A stretch of DNA of 64,000 bases from Flavobacteriales bacterium (GCA_947454525.1 CANGJM010000010.1:1-64000); one strand, 5' to 3'. Positions 52,416 through 62,194 are shown, counted from the stretch's first letter. Numbers and translations: made by a program. Notes: generated from the letters alone by a model not told the origin.

Positions 52416-53486
52416 TTAATTCTTTTTTCTAAGTTCCGCAGCCAACCAGGATTGAAACGCATCCGCATTGCGCATGTGCTCCGCTCCTGAAACAGCAAAA
52501 TTGTGACGTCCTGAATAATCTGGTTTCGCACACATGTAGATGTAATCCACGTCCGCACGATTCAATACCGCATCGACTACTTTCGGAGAAGGCAAACAAA
52601 TTGGTCCTGGAGGAAGTCCGTTAATTTTGTAGGTATTGTAGGGACAATCGATGTTTCGGTGAACTTCCAACAAGCGTTGAACGCCTTTTAGTTGATCTCC
52701 CCAACAGAATTTGAATGTTGGATCCGATTGTAAGCGAATTCCTTGGTTGACACGATTCAAGTACAAACCGGCGATGATTGGCCACTCATCTGAGTTAACC
52801 GACTGTTCTGAATAGACAACACTTGCCAAAGTAACTGCTTGACTTGGATAATCCAATCCTATTTTACTTAAACTATTTTTTCGCTCTGCTGTCCAGAAGT
52901 TTTTAAATTCCTGCGCCATGCGATCGACGAACATTTCTTCGTTCGAATCCCAGTACATTTGATAACTATCCGGAATAAATAAGGCTGGCAATTGTTCCAC
53001 CGTAAATCCAAGTTTGGAAAGAGTCGAACCGGATTGCAAGAACGAAATGAGTTGAGCACTATCGACATCAATACATTTTGAAACTTTTCCAGCCATTTGA
53101 TAAATGTCCCGGCAATTGTTAAACGTTACTTCCACCTCTACTTCTGCGTTCCCATTTCCATTCGAATTCTTGGTGAATCCATTCAGTAATGTTCGGTAAT
53201 TTGTTCCTGGAGCTATTAAGTACTTTCCGGAAGCTATTGTTTTATCAGTCAATTCTTTGTACTCTCCTACTGAAACAAAAGATTTAACGTCATCGATGAT
53301 TTTTTCTTTCACCAACTCATCCGCTAATTCATTCAAATCCATGGAGCCACTGATGTAAAAAGCCTGTTCTTGTGTATTGAGGCTTTTGTGACTTCCCGCA
53401 AGGTAAAGCAGTGCTTTCGGACCGACAACAATCAATCCAACAATGGCTAAAATGCCTCCAACAATGATTAATTTTCCTTTAGACAT
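52416..53486 (-). CDS. mltG: Endolytic peptidoglycan transglycosylase MltG
   Basis: A 356-aa inner-membrane enzyme that cuts nascent glycan strands and ends their elongation. An N-terminal membrane helix (about 5-25), a LysM-like region (about 40-100) and the YceG domain with the catalytic Glu in ASVVYSEQSVNSDEWPIIAGLYLNR-type segment (near 226; quoted as VVYSEQSVNSDEW), LQSDPTFKFCWGD, and YNTYKINGLPPGPICLPS are visible. It overlaps the GNAT gene upstream by 19 nt. Confidence 0.93.
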   Translation of the reverse strand: MSKGKLIIVGGILAIVGLIVVGPKALLYLAGSHKSLNTQEQAFYISGSMDLNELADELVKEKIIDDVKSFVSVGEYKELTDKTIASGKYLIAPGTNYRTLLNGFTKNSNGNGNAEVEVEVTFNNCRDIYQMAGKVSKCIDVDSAQLISFLQSGSTLSKLGFTVEQLPALFIPDSYQMYWDSNEEMFVDRMAQEFKNFWTAERKNSLSKIGLDYPSQAVTLASVVYSEQSVNSDEWPIIAGLYLNRVNQGIRLQSDPTFKFCWGDQLKGVQRLLEVHRNIDCPYNTYKINGLPPGPICLPSPKVVDAVLNRADVDYIYMCAKPDYSGRHNFAVSGAEHMRNADAFQSWLAAELRKKN

Positions 53487-53992
53487 AACTGATAACTTAT
53501 TTCATCTATTTCACTTCCTTTAAAGCGTAACCATCCTTTTCGGACGCCAACTTTTCTAAAATTCATCCGCTCGAATAAGGCGACACTCGCGGGATTATCC
53601 CCATGAATGGAGCATTGTAAATTTCGTAATTCCAAGTAATCGCGGGTATACTTTATGAGCTCTTGCAAGGCATCCATCGCAAATCCCTTTCCTCGGTCCG
53701 CATCCATGGCAATTAATATCCCCACAGAAGCATAACCATGCTTGAAATTCACTTCATACAAATCGATAACACCTACGGAACGTTCGGATTCCTTTTCAAT
53801 GATCACGAAGCGCAGTTGTCCCGATTTTCTCAAGTCAGCTTGATGTTCGATGAGCGCCATGATGTCAAACATGGAAAAAGGCACCTCCGTATTGGAAACT
53901 TTCCAGTTTTCGGGGTTATTTTCCCACATATAAATGGTGGTCGCATCGGATTTCTCCACCGCTCTCAAGTATACCTTTTCTCCTACTAACAT
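53468..53992 (-). CDS. GNAT-family acetyltransferase (RimJ/RimL-like)
   Basis: A 174-aa acetyltransferase. Typical of the RimL/SpeG-like set are VYLRAVEKSDATTIYMWENN (start), VGILIAMDADRGKGFAMDAL (acetyl-CoA loop, about 96-115) and CSIHGDNPASVALFERMNFRKVG. The acceptor is unknown. It overlaps dapF by 7 nt and mltG by 19 nt, so it is locked into that operon, a gene order seen across Bacteroidota. Confidence 0.9.
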   Translation of the reverse strand: MLVGEKVYLRAVEKSDATTIYMWENNPENWKVSNTEVPFSMFDIMALIEHQADLRKSGQLRFVIIEKESERSVGVIDLYEVNFKHGYASVGILIAMDADRGKGFAMDALQELIKYTRDYLELRNLQCSIHGDNPASVALFERMNFRKVGVRKGWLRFKGSEIDEISYQLCLKEN

Positions 53993-54762
53993 CGTTCAAT
54001 TTTTCCTTGATACACAAAAGTGGCTGGACCAATCAAAAAGATGTGTTGAAATCCATGTGTGTTCTTTTCCCACGCTACTTCGAGGTTTCCGCCTTTTGTG
54101 TGGACTTTCACGCGTTGACTGAAGGTTTCTGATTTCATGGCGTATACGAGTGCACATGCCGTGACGCCTGTCCCGCAGGACAAGGTTTCGTCCTCGACTC
54201 CACGTTCGTACGTGGCCACGCGTATACCGTCATCTTCAACGGAAAGCAAGTTTACGTTGATGCCATCTTGGCTATATTTTTCCGAATAACGAATGGATTT
54301 CCCCAAAGCAACAACAGTTTCTGCCGCATGATCTGAATTCAGTGTGACGTAATGTGGAGATCCGGTATTCAAGACAAAGTCCTGACCATCCATTTTGATT
54401 TCATGAACATCCTGCATATGGATTTTTACCTCATTGCCACATTGTGCAGCGTGATGAAATCCATCAATCGCTTTGAACTGAACAGAACGGGTATCGATTC
54501 CAAGACTTCCAGCGAAATGTACCGCACAACGGGCACCATTTCCGCAGAATGATTGAGAACCATCCGCATTGAAGTACACCATTTCGAAAGCGGCATCAGC
54601 ACATAACTGAATGAGGATTAGTCCATCAGCACCAATACCAAAACGTCTGTCACAATAACATTGAATGTCAGACTGAGACAAATTGTCACATTGTCCCTGA
54701 CGATTATCGATTAAAATAAAATCGTTTCCTGTTCCTTGATATTTTGAAAATTCAATCTGCAT
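53986..54762 (-). CDS. dapF: Diaminopimelate epimerase
   Basis: A 258-aa cofactor-independent epimerase turning LL- into meso-diaminopimelate for lysine and peptidoglycan. The two catalytic Cys are in FCGNGARCAVHFA (about 72) and LSCGTGVTACALVYA (about 205). FSKYQGTGNDFILIDNRQG opens the protein as usual. First gene of dapF-GNAT-mltG-asparaginase-mannosidase, with its own -7 box 10 nt upstream. Divergent from the HtrA gene. Confidence 0.95.
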   Translation of the reverse strand: MQIEFSKYQGTGNDFILIDNRQGQCDNLSQSDIQCYCDRRFGIGADGLILIQLCADAAFEMVYFNADGSQSFCGNGARCAVHFAGSLGIDTRSVQFKAIDGFHHAAQCGNEVKIHMQDVHEIKMDGQDFVLNTGSPHYVTLNSDHAAETVVALGKSIRYSEKYSQDGINVNLLSVEDDGIRVATYERGVEDETLSCGTGVTACALVYAMKSETFSQRVKVHTKGGNLEVAWEKNTHGFQHIFLIGPATFVYQGKIERC

Positions 54763-54772
54763 ATGGCTTGAA

Positions 54773-54780
54773 CAAAAGTA
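54773..54780 (-). promoter_or_regulatory. -7 box TACTTTTG for the dapF operon
   Basis: A perfect TAnnTTTG on the minus strand, 10 nt before the dapF ATG. Confidence 0.6.
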
Positions 54781-54884
54781 TCGAATAAATCAATATCAAT
54801 TCTTAACAAAATTTAACATTTTTAAGGCAATTTTTGGAATACTATTTGCGTTTAGAAAGCGAACTATTTAAAAACTGTTTTATT

Positions 54885-56351
54885 ATGAATTTCTTAAGTT
54901 ACTTTAAAATGTTAGGATTAGGCATACTTGGCGGAACCTTACCTCTAGCCACTTATGTCATTATAGAACATTCCTCCACGAAGCTTTCTGAGCAAGTTTT
55001 GGATGGTAATCGTTTCGCACAACAAGTTTCCATGAGTGGGATTCCTCCGGGAGCTGACTTCACTGAAGCATCTGCCAATACGATCAACTCCGTGGTTCAC
55101 ATTACGACGAAAGTAGTTTCGACAACGTTTCAACGCGATCCTTTCCAAGAATTGTTTTATGGTCCTGGAGCAGGTGGACGAGAGTTTAAGCAATATGGAG
55201 CGAGTTCAGGTTCCGGAGTCATTGTTTCCTCTGAAGGATATATTGTCACCAATAATCACGTGATCGAAAACGCCAGTGAAATCGAGGTGATTTTAAACGA
55301 CAATTCAAAATACACAGCAAAAGTCATTGGCACAGATCCAGCGACGGATATTGCGGTCTTAAAAATCGATGGATCCGGTTTCACTCCTATTCCACTTGGA
55401 AATAGTGATGATTTAAAGATTGGCGAATGGGTACTTGCCGTTGGAAATCCTTTTAATTTAACATCAACCGTTACGGCTGGAATCGTTTCCGCAAAAGCAA
55501 GAAACATCAATTTACTGAGCGAGCGCAACGGACAGGACATCGTCCCTATTGAATCGTTTATTCAAACCGATGCGGCGGTAAATCCAGGAAACAGTGGTGG
55601 TGCGTTGGTCAACACCCAAGGACAATTAGTTGGAATCAATACTGCGATTGCTTCTCAAACAGGAAGTTATAGTGGATATTCCTTCGCTGTCCCGGTTAAC
55701 CTTGTACACAAAGTCATGAGCGACTTAATTGATTATGGAATTGTTCAACGTGGTTATTTAGGGGTTCAAATCTCTGATGTTTCTCAAGAAATCAAGGAAA
55801 AAAACAAGTTGCCAAACTTAAAAGGAGTTTTCTTGGCAAAAGTGATTGAAGATGGAAGTGCCGATAAAGCGGGACTGAAGGACGGTGATGTCATCTTGAA
55901 AATCGGAAGTAAGGAAGTGAATTCGGTTTCGGCGCTTCAAGAAGAAATTGGAAAAAGACGTCCGGGCGACAAAGTTTCCCTGACGGTTCGACAAAAAGAC
56001 GGTGACGAGGTCATTCGCGAATTGGTTTTGCGTAACAAAGAAGGAGAGACCGCGTTAATGTCCAAGGAAGAAATCAACAAGAGTCAAGCACTTGGCGCCA
56101 TCTTCACGGAGATGAACGAAAAAGAGAAAAAAGAGTTAAATATCGCTTACGGTGTGAAAATAAAATCCATCGGTGCAGGTAAATTAAAAGCCATCGGATT
56201 GATGGAGGGAGATGTTATCTTAAAAGTGAACAATGAGCCCATCGAAACCATCGAGGAATTGAGCGGAAAATTAAGTGGCGTGAATAGAGGTGTCCTTCTT
56301 GAAATCATGACGGAGAGCGGGAAACGCGAATACAAAGGCTTGGGATTGTAA
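54885..56351 (+). CDS. HtrA/DegP-family periplasmic serine protease
   Basis: About 488 aa. I set the start at the ATG at 54885 (MNFLSYFKMLG), which gives a membrane-spanning or signal segment (about 9-27); a longer frame from 54834 would add an unlikely N-terminus. The trypsin-like domain has the His in VTNNHVIENA, the Asp in DPATDIAVLKI and the Ser in AAVNPGNSGGALVN. Two PDZ domains follow (about 290-385, GYLGVQISDVS and GSADKAGLKDGDVIL; and about 400-485, AIGLMEGDVILKVNN). It should act in envelope protein quality control as DegP/DegQ does. Confidence 0.93.
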   Translation: MNFLSYFKMLGLGILGGTLPLATYVIIEHSSTKLSEQVLDGNRFAQQVSMSGIPPGADFTEASANTINSVVHITTKVVSTTFQRDPFQELFYGPGAGGREFKQYGASSGSGVIVSSEGYIVTNNHVIENASEIEVILNDNSKYTAKVIGTDPATDIAVLKIDGSGFTPIPLGNSDDLKIGEWVLAVGNPFNLTSTVTAGIVSAKARNINLLSERNGQDIVPIESFIQTDAAVNPGNSGGALVNTQGQLVGINTAIASQTGSYSGYSFAVPVNLVHKVMSDLIDYGIVQRGYLGVQISDVSQEIKEKNKLPNLKGVFLAKVIEDGSADKAGLKDGDVILKIGSKEVNSVSALQEEIGKRRPGDKVSLTVRQKDGDEVIRELVLRNKEGETALMSKEEINKSQALGAIFTEMNEKEKKELNIAYGVKIKSIGAGKLKAIGLMEGDVILKVNNEPIETIEELSGKLSGVNRGVLLEIMTESGKREYKGLGL

Positions 56352-56509
56352 ACCGAAAATGGCAGAAAAAACAGGGTTGAGAACTCGTTGATAAAAGTTA
56401 ATAAATTGTGGAAACTAAATTTTTTCAATCCCAATTTTTGGCGTTACTTTGCTTCCAACTACGATAGAATAGATAGAGAATTAACAAATAAATAGAGATA
56501 TCCAGCAGC

Positions 56510-57376
56510 ATGAGACAGCTCAAAATCACCAAATCGATAACAAACAGAGAGAGTCAGTCTTTAGATAAATATCTACAGGATATTGGTCGTGAAGAACTGA
56601 TCACAGCAGAGGAAGAAGTAGAATTAGCCAGAAAGATAAAAGCCGGTGATCAAAAAGCTTTGGAAAAACTGACACGAGCGAATTTACGTTTTGTCGTTTC
56701 CGTAGCAAAGCAATACCAAAATCAAGGTTTAACCCTACCTGACTTAATCAACGAAGGAAACCTTGGATTAATCAAAGCAGCACAGAAATTTGATGAAACT
56801 CGTGGATTCAAATTTATCTCATACGCCGTTTGGTGGATTCGTCAATCAATCTTGCAAGCATTAGCTGAACAAGCACGTATTGTACGCTTACCATTGAACC
56901 AAGTTGGATCTTTGAACAAAATCAACAAGGCATTTTCTCGACTTGAGCAAGAATTCGAACGTCCACCTTCCGCTGAAGAATTAGCAGAAGCATTAGAAGT
57001 TCCTGAAGACAAAATCAAGGAAAGTTTAAATGTATCTGGTCGCCACGTATCTATGGATGCTCCCCTTTCGTCAAACGAAGATGGTGGAACATTGATGGAT
57101 GTGATGTCCAACGCAGATGCACCTCGTACGGACCAAGCCCTTATGGCAGAGTCCCTACAGAAAGAAATTGAGCGTTCGTTAAGTACACTAACAGACAAAG
57201 AACGTGAGATCATTCGTTTGTTCTTCGGAATCGGAATGAATCACGGATTGACGTTAGAAGAAATCGGCGCAAAATTCAACTTGACACGTGAGCGTGTTCG
57301 ACAAATTAAAGAAAAAGCGATTCGACGACTGCGTCACACGTCGCGAAACAAATTACTGAAGTCCTACTTAGGATAA
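56510..57376 (+). CDS. rpoD: RNA polymerase primary sigma factor RpoD (Bacteroidota short form)
   Basis: A 288-aa sigma-70 lacking regions 1.1 and most of the non-conserved insert, as in all Bacteroidota. Region 1.2 ([16 protein letters not shown]), region 2 ([52 protein letters not shown]), region 3 and region 4 ([43 protein letters not shown]) are all present. It reads the TAnnTTTG promoters found across this window. Its own gene has a GTTACTTTG box at about 56442-56450 and a strong terminator. Confidence 0.96.
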   Translation: MRQLKITKSITNRESQSLDKYLQDIGREELITAEEEVELARKIKAGDQKALEKLTRANLRFVVSVAKQYQNQGLTLPDLINEGNLGLIKAAQKFDETRGFKFISYAVWWIRQSILQALAEQARIVRLPLNQVGSLNKINKAFSRLEQEFERPPSAEELAEALEVPEDKIKESLNVSGRHVSMDAPLSSNEDGGTLMDVMSNADAPRTDQALMAESLQKEIERSLSTLTDKEREIIRLFFGIGMNHGLTLEEIGAKFNLTRERVRQIKEKAIRRLRHTSRNKLLKSYLG

Positions 57377-57384
57377 TCATTGTA

Positions 57385-57417
57385 AGGCTGTCTGCGTAAG
57401 TGGACAGCCTTTTTTTC
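57385..57417 (+). terminator. Terminator after rpoD
   Basis: AGGCTGTC (57385-57392), 10-nt loop, GACAGCCT (57403-57410), then seven T. Confidence 0.85.
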
Positions 57418-57469
57418 TTCCCTATTTTTTAGAATCAACAATCAATCAACACATAAAACAAAAAAAAGA

Positions 57470-58915
57470 ATGGAATCGAAAGATGGCTATGAAAAGGAGC
57501 TTCACTCGCACATTGAGCAGGAGCGCGCAGCGGTAACGTTGCAAAGTAAAGTCGGCGAGTTATTGTACGACAAAGGAATTGAATTGGTGTTATTCCGTAA
57601 TCACTTGACGGATGTAACCATCTCTGAAATTCTGAATTTACACGAGTACGCAAAGAAAGTTGTGAATAAACCTATTGATGTGTTTACCACTTCTGAATTA
57701 GCTGTTGCTTTAATGACTATGGATGTAACTGCATCTAAATTGGACATTGGAAAATTAGCAAGCGAATGGTTGGCAGAACATGCAAACTATGCTTCCAAAG
57801 CGGAATTCTTAACAGATAAACTAGGCAAACTACCCGCGCAGCAAGCAATCGAGCCGCGTGATGTTGTTTTGTACGGATTTGGACGTATTGGACGTTTAGC
57901 AGCAAGAGAGTTAATCAAACAAGCTGGAAAAGGACAACAATTGCGTTTACGAGCGATTGTTACACGTGGATCCAGCGATGCAGACATCATCAAACGTGCT
58001 TCGTTATTGCGCAATGACTCTGTGCATGGTGCATTCAAAGGAACAGTGATTGAGGATTTAGCAAACAAAAGCTTGGTGATTAATGGACAAATCGTTCACA
58101 TGATCGATGCGTCAAATCCTGAGGATATTGATTACACACAGTTTGGCATCAACAACGCGTTGATCATCGACAATACAGGTGTTTTCACGAACCGTGAGCA
58201 ATTATCTCGTCACCTTCAAGCGAAAGGTGTTTCCAAAGTATTATTGACCGCACCTGGAAAAGAAGTTCCAAACATCGTTTATGGGATCAACCAAGGAACC
58301 TTGGACATTGAAAATGAAAACATTTTCTCTGCAGCTTCATGTACAACGAATGCCATCTCCCCTATTTTAAAAGTAGTAAACGATAAATTTGGCGTTGTAA
58401 AAGGACACATCGAAACGGTGCATGCGTATACGAATGACCAAAACTTGTTGGACAACATGCACAAAAAAGTGCGTCGTGGACGTTCAGCAGCGATTAACAT
58501 GGTCATCACGTCAACAGGAGCCGGAAGTGCGGTAACGAAAGTGATTCCAGACTTAAAAGACAAATTAACGGCAAATGCTGTGCGTGTGCCAACTCCAAAT
58601 GGATCTTTGGCGATCTTGAGCCTAGAATTAGGAAAAGGAACAAGCGTAGAAGATGTCAATGCAGCGATTAAAGATGCAGCCTTGAATGGCGAATTGGTGA
58701 ATCAGATTCACTATTCCTTCGATCCTGAATTGGTATCCAGTGACATTATTGGCAACACCTGTTGTTCCGTATTTGACTCCAATGCAACGATTGCATCGGT
58801 GGATGGAAAAAACGTGGTCTTGTACGCATGGTACGACAACGAATTCGGTTATACGAAACAAGTGATTCGACTAGCGAAATACATTTCGAAAGTTCGAAGA
58901 GCGATGTACTATTAA
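57470..58915 (+). CDS. Glyceraldehyde-3-phosphate dehydrogenase, long form
   Basis: A 481-aa GAPDH with a 128-residue N-terminal helical extension. The NAD loop is LYGFGRIGR (134-142) and the catalytic Cys is C291 in SAASCTTNAI; YAWYDNEFGYTKQVIRL closes the protein. It makes or uses 1,3-bisphosphoglycerate. The long form, about 140 aa longer than the classical enzyme, is common in flavobacteria beside a normal Gap and may serve gluconeogenesis. Ends in a strong terminator. Confidence 0.94.
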   Translation: MESKDGYEKELHSHIEQERAAVTLQSKVGELLYDKGIELVLFRNHLTDVTISEILNLHEYAKKVVNKPIDVFTTSELAVALMTMDVTASKLDIGKLASEWLAEHANYASKAEFLTDKLGKLPAQQAIEPRDVVLYGFGRIGRLAARELIKQAGKGQQLRLRAIVTRGSSDADIIKRASLLRNDSVHGAFKGTVIEDLANKSLVINGQIVHMIDASNPEDIDYTQFGINNALIIDNTGVFTNREQLSRHLQAKGVSKVLLTAPGKEVPNIVYGINQGTLDIENENIFSAASCTTNAISPILKVVNDKFGVVKGHIETVHAYTNDQNLLDNMHKKVRRGRSAAINMVITSTGAGSAVTKVIPDLKDKLTANAVRVPTPNGSLAILSLELGKGTSVEDVNAAIKDAALNGELVNQIHYSFDPELVSSDIIGNTCCSVFDSNATIASVDGKNVVLYAWYDNEFGYTKQVIRLAKYISKVRRAMYY

Positions 58916-58918
58916 TTG

Positions 58919-58946
58919 AAAGCCTCCTCCGGGAGGCTTTTTTTTT
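58919..58946 (+). terminator. Terminator after GAPDH
   Basis: AGCCTCC (58921-58927), a 4-nt loop, GGAGGCT (58932-58938), then a T-run. It is flanked by A on the left, so it also works leftward. Confidence 0.85.
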
Positions 58947-58998
58947 GACTTTTTTTTAATCTTTAGAAGGAAGAAGGATGGAATCAAGTCAAAACAAT

Positions 58999-59006
58999 TA
59001 TTTTTG
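58999..59006 (+). promoter_or_regulatory. -7 box TATTTTTG, 4 nt before the cmk ATG
   Basis: A perfect TAnnTTTG element with only 4 nt before the ATG at 59011, predicting a leaderless cmk message. Confidence 0.5.
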
Positions 59007-59010
59007 AGAC

Positions 59011-59700
59011 ATGAATCAAAAAAGAATCACCATAGCCATTGACGGGTTTTCAGCTTGCGGAAAAAGCACCCTTGCGAAAGACCTTGCCAAACGATTGGGC
59101 TATGTGTTCATTGATTCTGGCGCCATGTACCGCGCTGCTGCACTTTACTGTTTGAGACAGCACTTGATTCAAGGCGGTCAATTAGACAAGATAGGAATCG
59201 ATGCACAATTGTCACAGATAGACATTCACTTTGAAGCTGTTGATGGGGAATCCCACATTTTTTTAAACGGACAAGATGTCTCGCATGAAATCCGTGAGCC
59301 TAAAGTCGCTGAGATTGTTTCCATTGTAGCAGCCTACAAACCAATCCGCGAAAAATTAGTAGAAGCCCAGCAAAAAATGGGCGTGCTAGGTGGAATCGTT
59401 ATGGATGGTCGCGATATTGGTTCCGTTGTGTTCCCACATGCTGAACTGAAGTTATTTGTCACTGCGGATCCAGAAATTCGCGTGCAGCGCAGATTGGCAG
59501 AAATGCAATCCAAAGGAATCGAGATGTCTGTGGAAGAAGTGCGTCAGAACTTAGCCGAACGAGATCACCTTGATTCAACACGTGCAGAGAGTCCATTAAT
59601 ACAAGTTGACGATGCACTTGTACTAGACAACTCTCAGCTCACAAAAGAAGAACAGTTAGACTGGGTATTGGCTAAAGTGAATTTACTCGTAACCGATTAA
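59011..59700 (+). CDS. cmk: Cytidylate kinase
   Basis: A 229-aa NMP kinase converting CMP and dCMP to the diphosphates. P-loop DGFSACGKSTLAKDLAK (about 10-26; usual form DGPAGSGKST), FIDSGAMYRAAALY, MDGRDIGSVVFPHAELK and LAERDHLDSTRAESPL match the family. The Cys in the P-loop (SACGKS) is a mild variation. Its 3' end overlaps the convergent DUF2891 gene by 18 nt. Confidence 0.95.
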   Translation: MNQKRITIAIDGFSACGKSTLAKDLAKRLGYVFIDSGAMYRAAALYCLRQHLIQGGQLDKIGIDAQLSQIDIHFEAVDGESHIFLNGQDVSHEIREPKVAEIVSIVAAYKPIREKLVEAQQKMGVLGGIVMDGRDIGSVVFPHAELKLFVTADPEIRVQRRLAEMQSKGIEMSVEEVRQNLAERDHLDSTRAESPLIQVDDALVLDNSQLTKEEQLDWVLAKVNLLVTD

Positions 59701-60840
59701 CGCGAAGACAGAAAAGGACGATAACCAGTGGTCGATGTCGTAATTTCCTTTCCCAATACTTTCTTGAGCGTAGTCCCACATTTGATTCATCGCTAACACC
59801 CATTCCGCTTTCGTGGCTTCATCCAATGTTCCTTCCGGCAATGTTTTTAACATTCCATTTAGACACCAAATGCGGTTTAAGTGATAACCATCCCAATGCG
59901 ATTCGTATCCATCGTGTTTTGCCGAACGTTTGATTTGCAGTGCCACATTCACCTTCGATGAAATGAACAAATTCGGACAGAATTTCTTACACCATTTCAC
60001 ATATTTCTCTGGTGTCATTACCTTTCTCATCAAATCGGCCACTAACAAACTGGCGGACATAAAATCGTATTCGTATGGTTCTTTTTCGATGCTGGTATTT
60101 TGAACTTTTCCATAATATTTCATCGCAGCGGAAGAAACCACTTTTTTCAATTTATCATCATTGAATTGAACAGCGTAATCATAGTCAAAAGAAAGAGCCA
60201 TCGCAGGACTGTCGTGACTTCCGGACAATTCGACCTTATCTACTTGTTTCCAAACGACAGAATGCACAAAAGCGATGTAATCACTCAAAGGAGCTAGGTT
60301 ATTCAACCAACGTTGGGCATCTCGATCTTTCCACGTACTTAATTCCTCCGCCATTTTCAAAACCCATGATTGTCCATATGGAAATTCAAAAAGTCCATTT
60401 TCATGTGAACGCACATATTCCAACTCCTTTTTTATTTTTTCTGGATTAAAACTTTCATTCAAACGACTTCTCATTTCGGCCGCTTCCGCAATATTTGGGA
60501 ATAGTTTCAAAATTTTAATCATGCACCAATGGTTGTGCACACTGCTGTGCCAATCATAGCAACCACAGAAAGAAGGCCAAAGATCTTTTGGACTACCACT
60601 TGGAACTTTTTCACTAAATCCTTTATAGAAATAATGTGGATAGGTCTTAGAAACACAGCCTAGCGAAAGTTGGGCAAAATAAGAAGCACCGGCATCCGAC
60701 AGGGTATATTTACCGTCAGGCAAGGTAACTACTAAACTATTACCCAAACTCATGTTGATTGAACTTTGTTCTTGAACTTGGACTTGTGCGTTTGAGACAA
60801 AGGCAACAAAAAATAACAAATAAAATACGTTTTTCATCAT
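59683..60840 (-). CDS. DUF2891 exported protein
   Basis: A 385-aa protein with a signal peptide ending at SNAQ (about 19). The DUF2891 signature is visible in KTYPHYFYKGFSEKVPSG and WPSFCGCYDWHSSVHNHWC, followed by helical repeats that suggest an alpha/alpha barrel (SHDSPAMALSFDYDY, HDGYESHWDGYHLNRIWCLNG). A glycan-hydrolase-like role has been suspected for this fold but is not shown. Periplasmic. The start may be the ATG at 60837 (MKNV). Convergent with cmk. Confidence 0.88.
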   Translation of the reverse strand: MMKNVFYLLFFVAFVSNAQVQVQEQSSINMSLGNSLVVTLPDGKYTLSDAGASYFAQLSLGCVSKTYPHYFYKGFSEKVPSGSPKDLWPSFCGCYDWHSSVHNHWCMIKILKLFPNIAEAAEMRSRLNESFNPEKIKKELEYVRSHENGLFEFPYGQSWVLKMAEELSTWKDRDAQRWLNNLAPLSDYIAFVHSVVWKQVDKVELSGSHDSPAMALSFDYDYAVQFNDDKLKKVVSSAAMKYYGKVQNTSIEKEPYEYDFMSASLLVADLMRKVMTPEKYVKWCKKFCPNLFISSKVNVALQIKRSAKHDGYESHWDGYHLNRIWCLNGMLKTLPEGTLDEATKAEWVLAMNQMWDYAQESIGKGNYDIDHWLSSFSVFALIGYE

Positions 60841-60856
60841 CGTTTCTTTTAACTAA

Positions 60857-62194
60857 TTATTCAGCAGAGGGCGCTTTGAATCCATTTTTCATAATGGCCA
60901 TGGATTCTTTTCCAATTCCAACAATGGAAATGATGTTCAGAGGGAATTCTAAGAGTACGTGAGAGAAGCTCAAGAAGAACAACAAACTCAACCCCAAAGA
61001 ATAATCGTACGCATAGAATACACTCGCAACGACCCAAAGTAAAATTACAGCGGCAAAACGCAATTTCGGAACTTGGTGCCAGCGGATGATTTCCGTTTTA
61101 CTGAACCAGTTTAAGTAATGGTATAAGTATGCGAAGGCGATGAAACGCATCAACATGATTCCAATCGTTGAATTGTAGACAATGGATGCATATTTCTCCA
61201 AAGAGAATCCCGTAAACAATTTCGCAGGAATCGGCTTCATTTGGTATTCATCCAACATTCCTTCCTTCGAGAATAAAAGTAGAATATTGTCCACTTGGAA
61301 ATTTGGATTCAAAGGCTGTTTATTGATTAAATACGCCTTGTTTGGAATTTTAGAAAGGCTATCCACCAATCCGTTTAGGTTTTCTTTTGTAATGAAGTTG
61401 TATTGCGCATTCGCATCTTTAAAATCCTTTTTCTTCACGAAAGAAACGAAGTCCGCATTCGTGTAAACTGGATCGTTAATGAGGTTGAAATGATCCATGA
61501 TGCTGATGTTCGTCGCATAGAATCCATCCCCTTTCGCGTAATGTGCATTTTTACCAAACTCAGAAATAGGTGCTTTTGGATCGACTGGAAGTGCAAAAAC
61601 CAATAACAAAGGCACGGTCACGAATCCAACCATTTGCCACATTCCCGAAACGCTTCTTGTTTTCAGTGAACCGAACAACATGAATAGTCCAGTGAACAGG
61701 TACACGTGAATCAAGGTTGGCACCAAGGAAGTCAAGGCGAAAACCGTTGTGCTCTCTGCGTTCGAAGTGGCATTATCTGGACTCAACCAACCAGAAACGA
61801 ATACATACAAGAAAAGAATGGCTACAATTTTCACGATCAAGTTTTTCACTAAGGCGAAAAGAACAGCGCTAAACAAGGCAAAAACCAAGAGTTTATCGAA
61901 GAGATTCATTTTCACGAAGTAGTCATACACTTCAACGCTGACTCCAAAATCCTTCGCAAATGCCGCATAGGAAAGCAGTATTCCAACCAACAGCAATACA
62001 ACGAAATCGTATTTTCCTTTCGCATAATAGTTACGGTCGTGCAACCAACTGATTTCCGTCAAGTAATGCAGGGGTCCTAGGTATGCATATGCCAATAAGA
62101 ATGTTTCAAATGGATAAAAGTATGCAAGTACCGCTGTAATAAGCATTAATCCAATGTTGGCGTAGTTGATTTTGTCTTCTCGTAATGCATTCAT
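60857..62194 (-). CDS. Polytopic membrane protein of unknown function
   Basis: A 445-aa inner-membrane protein with about ten helices. A conserved-looking segment LGPLHYLTEISWLHDRNYY lies between helices 2 and 3, with two His and an Asp, and the C-terminal SFSHVLLEFPLNIISIVGIG again carries a His next to an acidic residue; both faces could bind a metal or cofactor. A roughly 110-aa loop (about 215-325) looks soluble. I recall similar proteins as conserved hypotheticals in Bacteroidota but no function. Spacing of 16 bp to the DUF2891 gene makes co-transcription possible. Confidence 0.82.
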   Translation of the reverse strand: MNALREDKINYANIGLMLITAVLAYFYPFETFLLAYAYLGPLHYLTEISWLHDRNYYAKGKYDFVVLLLVGILLSYAAFAKDFGVSVEVYDYFVKMNLFDKLLVFALFSAVLFALVKNLIVKIVAILFLYVFVSGWLSPDNATSNAESTTVFALTSLVPTLIHVYLFTGLFMLFGSLKTRSVSGMWQMVGFVTVPLLLVFALPVDPKAPISEFGKNAHYAKGDGFYATNISIMDHFNLINDPVYTNADFVSFVKKKDFKDANAQYNFITKENLNGLVDSLSKIPNKAYLINKQPLNPNFQVDNILLLFSKEGMLDEYQMKPIPAKLFTGFSLEKYASIVYNSTIGIMLMRFIAFAYLYHYLNWFSKTEIIRWHQVPKLRFAAVILLWVVASVFYAYDYSLGLSLLFFLSFSHVLLEFPLNIISIVGIGKESMAIMKNGFKAPSAE

